Positions 10,601 to 20,640 of a stretch of 64,000 nt of DNA are shown here, piece after piece. The translations under genes and the position numbers were made by a program. How positions within the stretch are numbered: position 1 is the first letter of the stretch; each line of letters opens with the position of its first letter. Location: positions 2,418,001 through 2,482,000 of the forward strand of contig JAFFSR010000227.1 in NCBI GenBank assembly GCA_017163975.1. Direction: 5' to 3'. The notes beneath the pieces are model-generated. The model did no database searches. It worked only from the letters and a program-made list of their open reading frames with translations, and was not told the DNA's origin. Source of the stretch: Anastatus disparis. Its lineage: Eukaryota; Arthropoda; Insecta; Hymenoptera; Eupelmidae.

Positions 10601-13600
10601 TTGGTAAATCCAATGTTAATGGTTCCATTGCTGGAATTGACGCACCGATCCAGAATTTTGATGGTCCGCCTATTGGTACTGCAAGTCCAGCAAGCGATGT
10701 CGACGACACTTTGCTCGACGGAATTATTGGTGGTAAATGACTTTGTGATATCGTAACACTTTGGTTTGGATCTGAAGGTGTATTTGGTAAACTACTTGAA
10801 GGTGCAGTACTCTGCAAAGGTGTTGAGGGTGTCGTTGGGGCACTCATCGTCGTCGGCCGAGGAAGTTGACTGGGCGGTCCTATTGGTAAGCCTAAATTTT
10901 TTAATAATATAATTTATTATAATTTTGCATGAATAAATATATTTTCTATCGATATTGTATTTACCTGGCGGCCGAAGATGTCCTGGACTAGTACTATGTG
11001 TGAGAGTTACAAGACTTTGGGGTCTTTGAGGTACTGGAGGCTTTATTCTAGCGGCAACGGCTCCGCCAGCACTACTGTGACCTATACTAATTTGTACACG
11101 ACTTTGAAATCCACGTGGATCCAATGATGAACTCGAATACGTAAGATTTGAACCTTGCGAACTTATGTCAATTGGCGCTTGTGGCTCAGACGATGGCGGA
11201 CGCAAGGTAAGGCTCACCGATGTAAAACTACGAGTTGTTGGCTCTGTTGTGACTGGAGTTATTTGTTGCTTCTGAGCCGAAGAAATTCCTTCATAATTAG
11301 GTATCGCACTCACGAAATCTGTATGAATAATATATGTTTATTTGTTATTGTTTCCTATTTTATATTAATTCTTACATATATACAAAGTAAGTAGATCAGA
11401 AAGTTTAATTTTCAGGATAAAACATTTGTAGATTAAATATATTTTGTATCGATTGTAAACACTAAGTTCGAATCCCACTTTCGGCAGCCGATTGATACAA
11501 GCACTACTGTACGTTACATGTGCTTTGTTTACAAACACACTGCCGATTAATTTTAGAAATAATTATTTTACTATTATCAATAAACATGAAATTTAGATAA
11601 AATTAAATTTCATCCTAAATTTAAAAAATACTTAATCTACGCAATTGTAACTCTTACCATGATTACCAGTCGGATTACAAGCAACATTAACATTGAGTTC
11701 AAAACTCGGATTATTTTTTTTAAGACTATCATTATTAAACTCGTCGAAAAATCCTCTATTAGCAGAAGCTGCAGGTGCCGAGGATGGATGCTGTTGCTGA
11801 GCCGCAACTTGTTGCTGCTGAGCTAAATATGAATTCGAGCATCGGTCTGTCAGTATCGATATCCAATGAAACCGGTCTGTGTGCTCGTTGATTAGTGACC
11901 ATTGCATTAGGTCTTCTTCGTAACTGTTGATTTTCGTCTTCGTTCATAATTATTGAATGATTTGATGGACGGTCTGAAGTTAAGGGTAATAAAAGTTCGG
12001 ATTGAGGCGGAGGTGGCGGAAAGGCACCTGGCGGAGGACGTGACTCCTGAGCGGCTTGTAAACTTCGCGCGCATGTCTCTCGATCGTAACAATTCTGTAA
12101 AACAAAATTTTTCATTTTATTTAAAGAAAATTAAAAGAAAAATATTCATCCCTTGTTATGTGCTATTTATTAATTTTTATAATTTTTTTAACATCATCCT
12201 GTAGATTCTTGATGCAATGTATGCATTTGCGGATGTCGATATGTTATCAAAAGTTTTATATTTTGCATGAAAAATTATGTCAGAATATTTTTTTTTACAA
12301 TGAAAGAAAATGTATCACATTTATCGTTGCTAACAAAACAAAAAAAATCAAGTTTACACTTTAAAATTTGTTAGTGAAATTAAAGTAAACAAAACAAAAA
12401 TATTTGAGATTCAAAGTGTTTGGGATATTTCATTAGCAAGTGGTTTTTGTAAAAAGAAAAATTTTATTTGATACATTCATTATGATAAAAATTTAATTTA
12501 TTACCATACATTTTATATTTAAAAATTTAAACTTAAAACTAGTGATATTATTTTAATAAATTTAAATTATTATTTTAATAAATCTTGTAAATAATTTAAA
12601 GCTGTTAATACGTCTAGACTTCGTGCTTAGTGAAGCATTTATAAAAAGCCGTAGAAGTCTTAAGCTTCTTTCAAATGGAAATATGAAAAGAAAGTTTTTT
12701 TTAAATATAATTATTAAAGCTTATATTATAAAGTTCTTATATATTAAGGCAAAATGTTACTTATATTTATTAATTTTACATTATTGACATTATGAATTTC
12801 ACATTAATTAAAATTTAATTAAAAAATAAAAAAATAATTAATTTAATAATTATATTTATGTTTAACATTATGCGCTTTTCTCGAAATGAATTTTAACATG
12901 TCATAGATTACATTTTCTAGTATGTCTTTATCTTTCTTTACTATATATATATAAAGTTCAAGGCTCAATATTGCGAGTTTTGTATTTAAACATATTTAAA
13001 ATATTCATTTATTAATAATAAATTGCAAAATGAGGAATTTAACATAAAATTATTTTAATAATTTTTACTTTTAATGATGAACATCTTACTTAAAGTTAAT
13101 AGTTTATTGTTTTGAGAAAAATTAGTTCAGTATTAATTACAAAAGTTTTTAATATGACCCAAAAATATGTACTATTTTATTATCATATTCATAATTTCAA
13201 GTTGTATTTTAGAAAAATAGTGTTTTTTTTTGTTAAAAACAATCTGATTTTTTATAAAAATATATGAACGCAAAACGTCATTATAAGATATTTTTATTTA
13301 TACTTTGTTATGATAAAATTCATACATTCTATAAACATCTTATTTTTTAAATAATTTTTCCTGTTAAAAAAGTAAAAGTTCAAGTTAGTTAAAAAATTTT
13401 TCAAATCAACAACTTTAGATTTGTTAAAAACATTTATGAAAACACTGTCAGGCTTTTTATTAAACAATACGATACAAAAAATTAGAATTATAATTTGAAA
13501 AATTTAAACACTTCTAAAAAAACCAAAATCTCATATTTAATAATAATATCAGATTAAAGCCAAAACAAGACATGCATCAGAAAACCATGGCACAAATTTC

Positions 13601-13827
13601 AACGCCAAATTTATCGAGCATATACATAGCCAATGATATGTGAACAATTAATTGAAGGATAAAACAAGAAGAAAAAAAAGTACGTGATTCGATTTTTTGT
13701 TTTTTTTTTATCCTTGTACCTGAACGATGCATTGAGAGACAACGTGATCGGGGAGCGCAGGAAACTGCTGCTTCAGCTCGTGGAACAGCTGCATTATGGC
13801 GATTTTAGAGCAGTGGCACTCCCCCAT
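7501..13827 (-). CDS. TAB2: TAB2, TAK1-binding adaptor (CUE, coiled coil, NZF; one internal frame break)
   Basis: The exons are 13827-13720, 12094-11658, 11318-10965, 10891-10058, 9070-8928, 8840-8741 and 8491-8231 (or 8491-8163 if read through), plus 7686-7630 and 7526-7501. Exon 1 and the start of exon 2 encode a CUE domain (LFHELKQQFPALPDHVVSQC), close to the N terminus of human TAB2. A long Pro/Ser/Thr/Gln-rich middle and an acidic run (YDEDSDDDEDDKREF) follow, then a coiled coil in exons 5-6, then an NZF zinc finger in exon 7 (WVCPRCTF..HP..NKCEECDLPR, four cysteines). TAB2 binds K63-linked ubiquitin through the NZF and activates TAK1 in innate immune and JNK/NF-kB signalling; in flies it acts in the IMD pathway. 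Exon 2 changes reading frame once near 11840-11856. All other junctions keep phase. Confidence 0.92.
11464..11550 (+). repeat. truncated tRNA-derived SINE fragment in TAB2 intron 2
   Basis: The stretch matches the middle of the two longer SINE copies at 26926 and 34596. It begins at the B-box-like AGTTCGAATCCC and runs through ACATGTGCTTTGTTTACAAA to CACACTG. The 5' A-box half and most of the tail are missing. It lies inside the intron between the second and third TAB2 coding exons, in the same orientation as the other copies. Confidence 0.85.
12095..13719 (-). other. TAB2 intron 1
   Basis: The first coding intron of TAB2 separates the main part of the CUE domain from its end. It is AT-rich and no gene is supported in it. 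An imperfect inverted repeat around 12612-12662 (AGACTTCGTGCTTA against AAGCCGTAGAAGTCT) is the only structure I noticed, and it is weak. Confidence 0.6.
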
Positions 13828-13840
13828 CGTGGGCCCCCAT
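13805..13840 (-). promoter_or_regulatory. upstream ORF overlapping the TAB2 start codon
   Basis: An ATG at 13840-13838 opens an 11-codon frame that stops at 13805. It overlaps the TAB2 start (13827-13825) in a different frame. Both ATGs have A at -3 and G at +4. If the mRNA leader includes this stretch, as the lack of an obvious splice acceptor suggests, ribosomes would have to leak past the first ATG, which would reduce TAB2 translation. Confidence 0.5.
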
Positions 13841-16800
13841 CTTTCTAGCCGCAACTACCTACTTCCAAATAAGGCTAATACTAATTCTTTTTTATTTTGG
13901 ATGATTTATATTTTATTTAAATTATTGAAAAAATTAAAAAAATTTTTTTCAAGTTGATAATTAACGTTTTTGTACTGAAATATCATTGTAACAAAAATGA
14001 TGCAACTATTTATTTTTTTAATTGTTATCTGAATAGAATGAATATGAAATGCCAATTTTAGTTATTCAATATAGTACCGTTAACTAATTTCTTTTAGTAA
14101 CAATTTTGTTAATTACAACAAATTATGCTTTTCAAAGCAACTTCTAAAATCTAACAATAATCCTATCGCGTTTTTCATTTGTAAATACAGCCATCAAATG
14201 AATTAAAGAAAAAAAAGTCACACAAGTACAACAAAGCTAAGAAAAAAAGGCAATAAAGAATTTTCTTAAAAAATTCTTCTATTCTAAATCGAAGCACAAT
14301 CAAACTAATTAAAGGAATTAAAAAAAAAAGCCGAAGTCGAAATACAAGGAAGAGAAAAAGAACAAGCGGAAGAAGTAGACGAAGAAAAAGCATTACAATT
14401 TTTATTTATAAACTCGTTTGACCCATTTTGTATGATCGAAAGAGTAAGATGAACTGTATAAACCAAATAGTATCTTTCTTAGATTAGAATATACGTGTAT
14501 ATGCATCTTTACAAAAGAAGATGATAAACTATTGTAGTTTAAAAGCATGCAAGGACGGACACCTGTCGGGTCTCTCGCATGCCACTGCATATAAACGTGT
14601 AAATATGCACGTATGTATATATGCGCGCACGCGCGCATGTATATGCATAAACTAACCGGCAAACTAAACTATTTCCCAACTTCTTATGACTATGTATATA
14701 TCAGTTAAGACTCAATGTTTTGCACGTGCACTAAAACTTCATTCTTATGTAGTATGTCTTTCAACGCTTTTCTACACATTGAAAAGAACTTTGGGTTTTT
14801 TTCTTTAGTTATGTATACTTTTTTTGAGATATGGGGCTTTAGGTTCAAAGTGATTCTTTGTTGAATAAAGATTTGACGAAAGATTCTTTTTTAAACATTT
14901 ACAACATTCTCTTTTGAAATGTTTTTTTTTTTTAAAGTTCGATTGCATAAAAATTTTTCTAGAATTTCACGATTATTTTTTTGATACAAAAACAACTTTT
15001 CTCTAACGAATTAAAATTCTATAGGTCAGATTTAGGAATTCGTTTTAGCTTTGATTCCTTATAATCTTTTAATAATATGTTACTTTTCTTTCATCTTGTG
15101 CAAGCTCTTTCATTCGAATGCTGCCGGAGCTTGCGTCTGTTTGTCTTTGAACTAAAATTCTTAAATTAAAATTCTTTACTAATGTGAAAATGATGATGAT
15201 GCTCGAAAATTTTCTCTCTGATTTTTCTTTTTTATATATATATTTTAAGCATTACCGAGTTATAAGTTGACGCGAGAATGTGCATTTACTATGTTTAAAG
15301 CAAAGCACTTTAAATAAAGTGACCTTTCTAATTAGCATAACTTACTCTAATTTTTTGCTAGATCGTTAACCCTTAAGTTTCATATTTTTAATAAAAAGAT
15401 AAATAATATTTCTTTAAGTTTTAAAAATTCATTTTTTTAATATTCATTTTTGTTTCTTTTTATTTATTATAATTTTCGAAATATTTAATGATCATCATTT
15501 TAGATATTTGCTTTAGTAATACATTAGTAATGCATTATTTTTTTAATTAATTTTTCCCCTCATATTTTATATAAACTGATTGATATTCATTATATAATTT
15601 CAACCTTCCATATATATATACTTATAATCGTACTTATTAGTAATTAGATTGCGTACAACTAACGATTGACGTCGTTAGGTTCGATTGCAATATAAAAATA
15701 CTTACACTGAACAAAGAGAAAAAATCAATTTAAAATCTTCTCATTTATCGTTCAATAAATTTAAAACTGTTCTTCTTTATCTAAATTTTTATTTTAGTTA
15801 TAGTTATTTAAAATAAATAAAAAGCTCTTGGCATATAAATAACATTATGTTTTTATAAACACATTGTTTGAAGTAGAAAAAGATAAATCTGCTCAGACGT
15901 ATTATAAATTTAAAAAACTTTTTTCTCCGATTTTACGCAAATAAGTTTAAAATAATATATACAAAGTATATGTAGTGTAAATTTATTATTTTTTTATATA
16001 TTTCATATAAACATTTTTCATTTATTTTTATAAAAAATTTTTAACTATCAACTTGTATTTTAATTTAGCTCGTAAGCATTTTCTCAATTGCTTTCTAAAT
16101 CATGCGTACACAGTTTCTATTTTATGCCACAAAGTTTTATGTTGCCCTTTTTTGAATTGCCGCTGCAGCAACCGCAACCGATTTACTTAATCTCGAATTA
16201 GGTTCTTGATCATAAATTAACCGTGATACCGAATATTTTTCTTCCATTTTTTTTTCTAAACTTCGTTAATTTTAGCTTTCATATATCGTCATAATATTGA
16301 GTGTAGCGTTATTTATAATATTTACATAGTATGTGATAAATAGTTAAATATTGTAATACGAAAAAAATTAATAAAATTATTTGATTCATTTTTTATTTTC
16401 CAAGTCTAAGTGTCAATTAGTTTAACTTTGAACGTTTGTAATTTTAAAATATTTTCATTTAAATATTGTCGTAAGCTGCTTCAGAAAGAAATGAATAACA
16501 AAAAATATTTAGAAGATAAAGTTAATTCGATGCCATTATAAATGCATAATTACATGTTTAACAACAAACGACAGAGCTATTTAACATGAATTATTACTTA
16601 ATTAAACAAGTTAATAAGAACGGTAGATAGAAGATGAATTAAAATGGTTTATTAAAATATTTGAAAATCTAAAATATTTGCAATAACTTTTGTTTTGAAT
16701 GCAAAAAGAAAGTACAAAGAGAGAAAAAAAAAAGATATGAAAAGTTAGCGCTATCGCGCATGTAAAAACACGAGGAATCCGAATTTGGCATCGCGCCAAA

Positions 16801-17362
16801 TGCGAGTTGTACAGGCGAATTAATTTTCTCCTCTGAAAGTTTTGCTTGTTTTGTATAGTATGTAACATCCCGTTGGCCATTTTGTTTACATTTACACCTG
16901 TCCGAATGATTTAAAAATTTTATACTTTCGTATGTGTTTATATGCACGCGCATACGTGAAAATTCTCAAGTTAATCCTGATTGAATAGACGGACATTAAG
17001 TATGACGTTTTTGACGACACGCTCGTAAGGCATAAACATTAAGGGAAACGAAAGTTATGTGAATTTTAGCTAATGAGCGTACATTGCTGACTGTTTATAT
17101 CCAGGCTTATTTTATATGCGTGCTTTCATTTTCCTTTTTTTTATGATCACTCAATTTTGCACAAATGATTTATTTAATGACTTTTAAAAAGAAATTTTTA
17201 ATAAAATAAATTGTATGACTTTGGATCGTTAAGTTTTATATTAATAACTTGCGAAAAATACATTTTTTAATTGATAGAATTATTCTTTAGCATTTTTATA
17301 GTTTATCAAAAGTTTTACATAAAACTTTAATGGAAATATAGTATTCTTTTTTATCATTAAAT
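13841..17362. other. TAB2 upstream region or leader intron, no gene seen
   Basis: I find no supported coding exon here. The stretch is AT-rich and contains a purine-rich run near 14330-14395 and the alternating purine-pyrimidine tract at 14603-14649. If TAB2 transcription begins at the GC-rich island near 20.5 kb, this is part of a 5' leader intron. Confidence 0.4.
14603..14649. other. 47-nt strictly alternating purine-pyrimidine tract
   Basis: Every base from 14603 to 14649 alternates purine and pyrimidine. The centre is GCGCGCACGCGCGC at 14623-14636, flanked by TA/TG/CA steps. Such tracts are the classic sequence able to adopt left-handed Z-DNA under negative supercoiling. It lies upstream of TAB2. 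This could also be simple-repeat decay. Confidence 0.7.
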
Positions 17363-18144
17363 AGTTTTTTTTCAACAGTGGGCTAAAAATAGCATTTTGC
17401 TCCCGGCACGGAAAACAAAAAGTGCTAATTTTAGCCTCACTGTTGAAAAAAATAGTATATGCACCACGGAAGGTAAAATGGACAACCCAGAGCACGAGTG
17501 AATTGACACCCTCGGCTTCGCCTCGGGTATCAATTCACTCGTGCTATGGCCTGTCCTTTATTTTACCTCCCTAGGTACTTTATTCGCACCTCAACAGAAA
17601 TGGAAACTTTTTTAACTCGAAAAGCGGGCCGAAAGAAAGTCATATCTTTTGCGTCAGAAAAGTACTTTTCTCCCGCTAAATTAAAAATTTATAAAATTTT
17701 ATAAATGATTGAAAATTTTCATTAATTATTGTAAAAATCTAATACAAATGTTATATAATTAAATAATACAAAAAATTAAAAAAAAAAAAACATTTTAATA
17801 TTAACATTTTTTTGAAAAAAAATAATATTTAATTTGAGAAAAATTTATTTGTAGATTTTTAAAATTGGGTTTGATAATATTTAATAATGAATATATTATT
17901 TATTTTTTTAGTTTTATTAATAAACATAATTATTTATTTAAAAATACTGCATAATGCATATAAATATTATAATTAGTTATACAAACTCAAAAATTATATA
18001 AAATTTAAGTACATAAAATTTAAATACATAAAATTAAAAAAAAAATATAATTTATTTAAACAATAAATATAATTTTCTAATTTAAATTTAATCCGGTTTT
18101 TTTAAGTTAAAAAAGTGACCACGGTTGAGGTGGGAATAAAGCAC
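17363..18144. mobile_element. complex inverted-repeat element, probable non-autonomous DNA transposon
   Basis: Three nested inverted repeats lie side by side. IR1 pairs 17363-17398 with 17416-17455 (TTTTTTTCAACAGTG then GCTAAAA). IR2 is the long hairpin at 17468-17570. IR3 pairs 17577-17616 with 18106-18144 (GTTAAAAAAGT, then GTTGAGGTG and GAATAAAG), separated by about 490 bases of very AT-rich sequence. The structured part is clearly richer in GC than its surroundings. There is no transposase frame. Outer limits and target duplication are not resolved, so the family is unknown. Confidence 0.65.
17468..17570. repeat. long GC-rich hairpin
   Basis: A near-perfect 25-bp inverted repeat (17491-17515 and 17521-17545, arms starting AGCACGAGTGAATTGA) encloses a short loop, CTTCG. 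Outside it, weaker pairing continues through GGTAAAAT on the left and ATTTTACC on the right, giving arms of nearly 50 bases. Two to three mismatches occur in the core. It forms the middle part of the complex element at 17363-18144. Confidence 0.85.
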
Positions 18145-20339
18145 TAAATGCAACTCGAGAGCAAAGTCTATTTCTCCCTAGTTGTATAATATACTATCTT
18201 AATTTACCTTTAATAGATTAAATAAAACGAAATATATTTAAAAATCAATTGCTTTTGTATTATCTTATAAATATAAATCGATTATTCAAAATATTACTAA
18301 ACTATTTATAAAATATTTTCATGAAATTCAGTAAAGTACTGTACTATAATAGAATCAAACTTTTATGAAATTCTTCATTTGACAAATGAACTATGCAGAA
18401 TGCAAGAGAGGAAAAAAAAGAAAAAGACAAAATTCCAGCAAGAGTCGACAAGATATTTGTGTCATAAAATATAGTAGAGTCCACGGTATAGAAGACATGC
18501 GTAAAAGCTTGACGATAAGGAAATTCTACCAGACGCCTACCCGTATTTTTTATGATCAAAACAGTACCTCATCCTTTTATAACAAAAAAAAAACATTGCA
18601 ATAAAAAACGTGTATGATATTTAGTTGTAATTATTTTATTTATTTTGTTTTACATACATATAAAAGCATGACAGTATGAAGGATGATGAAATATGTCTGA
18701 GAAAGCGAGTTTTAGATTTACATCTTTAAATTATCTCAATGATATAAATTACATTATATTTATCCATTCATGCATAAGAAATGGAAAATATTAAAAAAAA
18801 GAGATATTGTATTTTACAAAATTTTATTATCATCTTGAAGTAATATTTTAAATTATGTTTATTTGCACCTACTTTTGCATTATCTTGAATAATAAAAATA
18901 TAAATTATTTTATGTAAAACAAACTTTTTTTTATATATGAAAAATTTATTTTCCACAAATTACATTATTAAAAAAAATTCTTACATTTATTTCGTTTAAC
19001 GTTTTTACTGAATATGCTAAAGGTACGATCAATAATCTAAGACCTTCATGCTTTTATACCATGTTAAGTTATTGTTATTATTTTTTGTTTGTATTGAATA
19101 GTAAAATACTGTTCCGATAACATACAACTTAGAATTATGCAAATGTTCTATTCTTAAGTTTAAAACCAAATGAAATTTCACGTTTTCACGTACGAGTTAA
19201 ATATTTGAAGATTAAAAAATGTTTTTTAATAATTTCTATATAATGAATTAAGAAAGGATATAATTTATCATGTCTACTTTGATTAAAGATTTAAAATAAA
19301 TTTTAATTTATCTTATGTCAGTTAATATTTTACGAAAATTTTTTGTGTTTTCAGAATTAAAATATTTAAGTAGTACAGTTACAAAAAAACGTCTGTTACT
19401 ACTGCACGATTTTCTTGAAAAATAATTTTATTACTGTTTTATGTATTTTTGTAAATTTCAATTTTCGTTAATGATAACAATTTTTTTTCCATCTTACTAA
19501 ATACTAGCGAAACACTTATGAAATTGCTTGAAAATCTATAAAATATAAGAATTTATAATTTTGTTGATTTATAGTAAAATAAGATACAAAATAATACTTT
19601 ATAAGATTGACAAAACCTTTTACAGAGCATTACTAAACAGTATTTGCATTAGGAAATCTTTGGCAGCTATAAAAAAGATTAAAAAAAAAAGATTGTGTAA
19701 TCGATTTTTGATAAATGACCTATTTCAAGCTCAATTAAATTATCTTAAAATTCAATCAATGCTATATTTCTTTTGTGTTGAATCTAACAGTGAAAAATTG
19801 GAAACACGTAGATCCTAACCTAAAAAATGAATAGTTACAAACGCAATTTGTATCTATATGTTATAACAAGTGTTTCAGAGATTGCGGAGGTTTAAAAAAA
19901 ATATGAGTATTCCACTTGCACGAGCAGTCAATCGAAACAACAAACAAACCTTCGAATCCTCCCACAAAATAACCTAACCTGACTTTTTCTCCTATGTCAA
20001 TATCACTTTAACAAATCAAAACAATAATTATTTCCTCAAATTAAACTCTTTAACCCATAAATATTTAAAAATACATATCGACAAAACCTAAATCTCAAAT
20101 AATTCTTTATTGCTCCAAAATAGATTAACCGAAAAAAAATGAAAGAACATCAACAATGGAGAGAATTTCCAAATGGTCAGAATAAATTCACACTCACCGA
20201 ACGGCACCCATTGAATTGTCCGTGTAGTATAGTGAAGTCTCAGATATGTGTTTATAATGCGTGTAGTACGTGTGTAATTAAAAAAAAAATCAACAATAAC
20301 GAAAACTTCAAATCAATATTCTTATGTATATAGATATCT
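18145..20339. other. AT-rich stretch, nothing recognised
   Basis: No coding exon, RNA gene or clear repeat is supported. Short frames here have low-complexity Lys/Ile/Asn-rich translations typical of random AT-rich DNA. Confidence 0.5.
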
Positions 20340-20640
20340 ATATATATGTATATACAAATACGTTCTCCGAGACGCGCGAACAATTTACGACGACACTAAA
20401 GAAAGTTGGATAAAGTTTTTCATTTTATTATATATAAAACATATAAAGAAGTTGATAATTATTAAAAAATTAAAAATAAAAGCTCGTAATATGAATACCG
20501 CAAAATTTATAAACGCGCTACGCTCTCCCCGCGCGAAAAACTGAGAACTAGACGAAACGGCGACGACGAAGACGGTCGTCCCATCGGAGTTAGCTGATCA
20601 GCTGTACACTGCGTCAGTCGTACCAAAGCAAACTTTAACT
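20340..20640 (-). promoter_or_regulatory. GC-rich island, candidate TAB2 promoter and first non-coding exon
   Basis: In a background of mostly A and T, this 300-base segment contains many CpG steps (for example GAGACGCGCGAAC, CCCCGCGCGAAA, and ACGACGAAGACGGTCG at 20561-20576) and a TGATCAGCTG palindrome-like site at 20595. TAB2 reads away from it on the minus strand and no other gene start lies within about 3.9 kb. I infer a promoter with a leader exon spliced to the region at 13.8 kb. No donor was proven. Confidence 0.4.

Noticed and set aside
10430..10756. plus-strand ORFs opposite TAB2 exon 4
   Set aside because: They are antisense shadows of a long, well-supported Pro/Ser-rich exon.
12612..12662. 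short imperfect hairpin in TAB2 intron 1
   Set aside because: Pairing is limited to about 7 bp plus a gapped stretch, too weak to claim as a structured RNA.
16611..16953. two overlapping minus-strand ORFs of about 90 codons
   Set aside because: Low-complexity translations and two frames open at once are typical of non-coding sequence.
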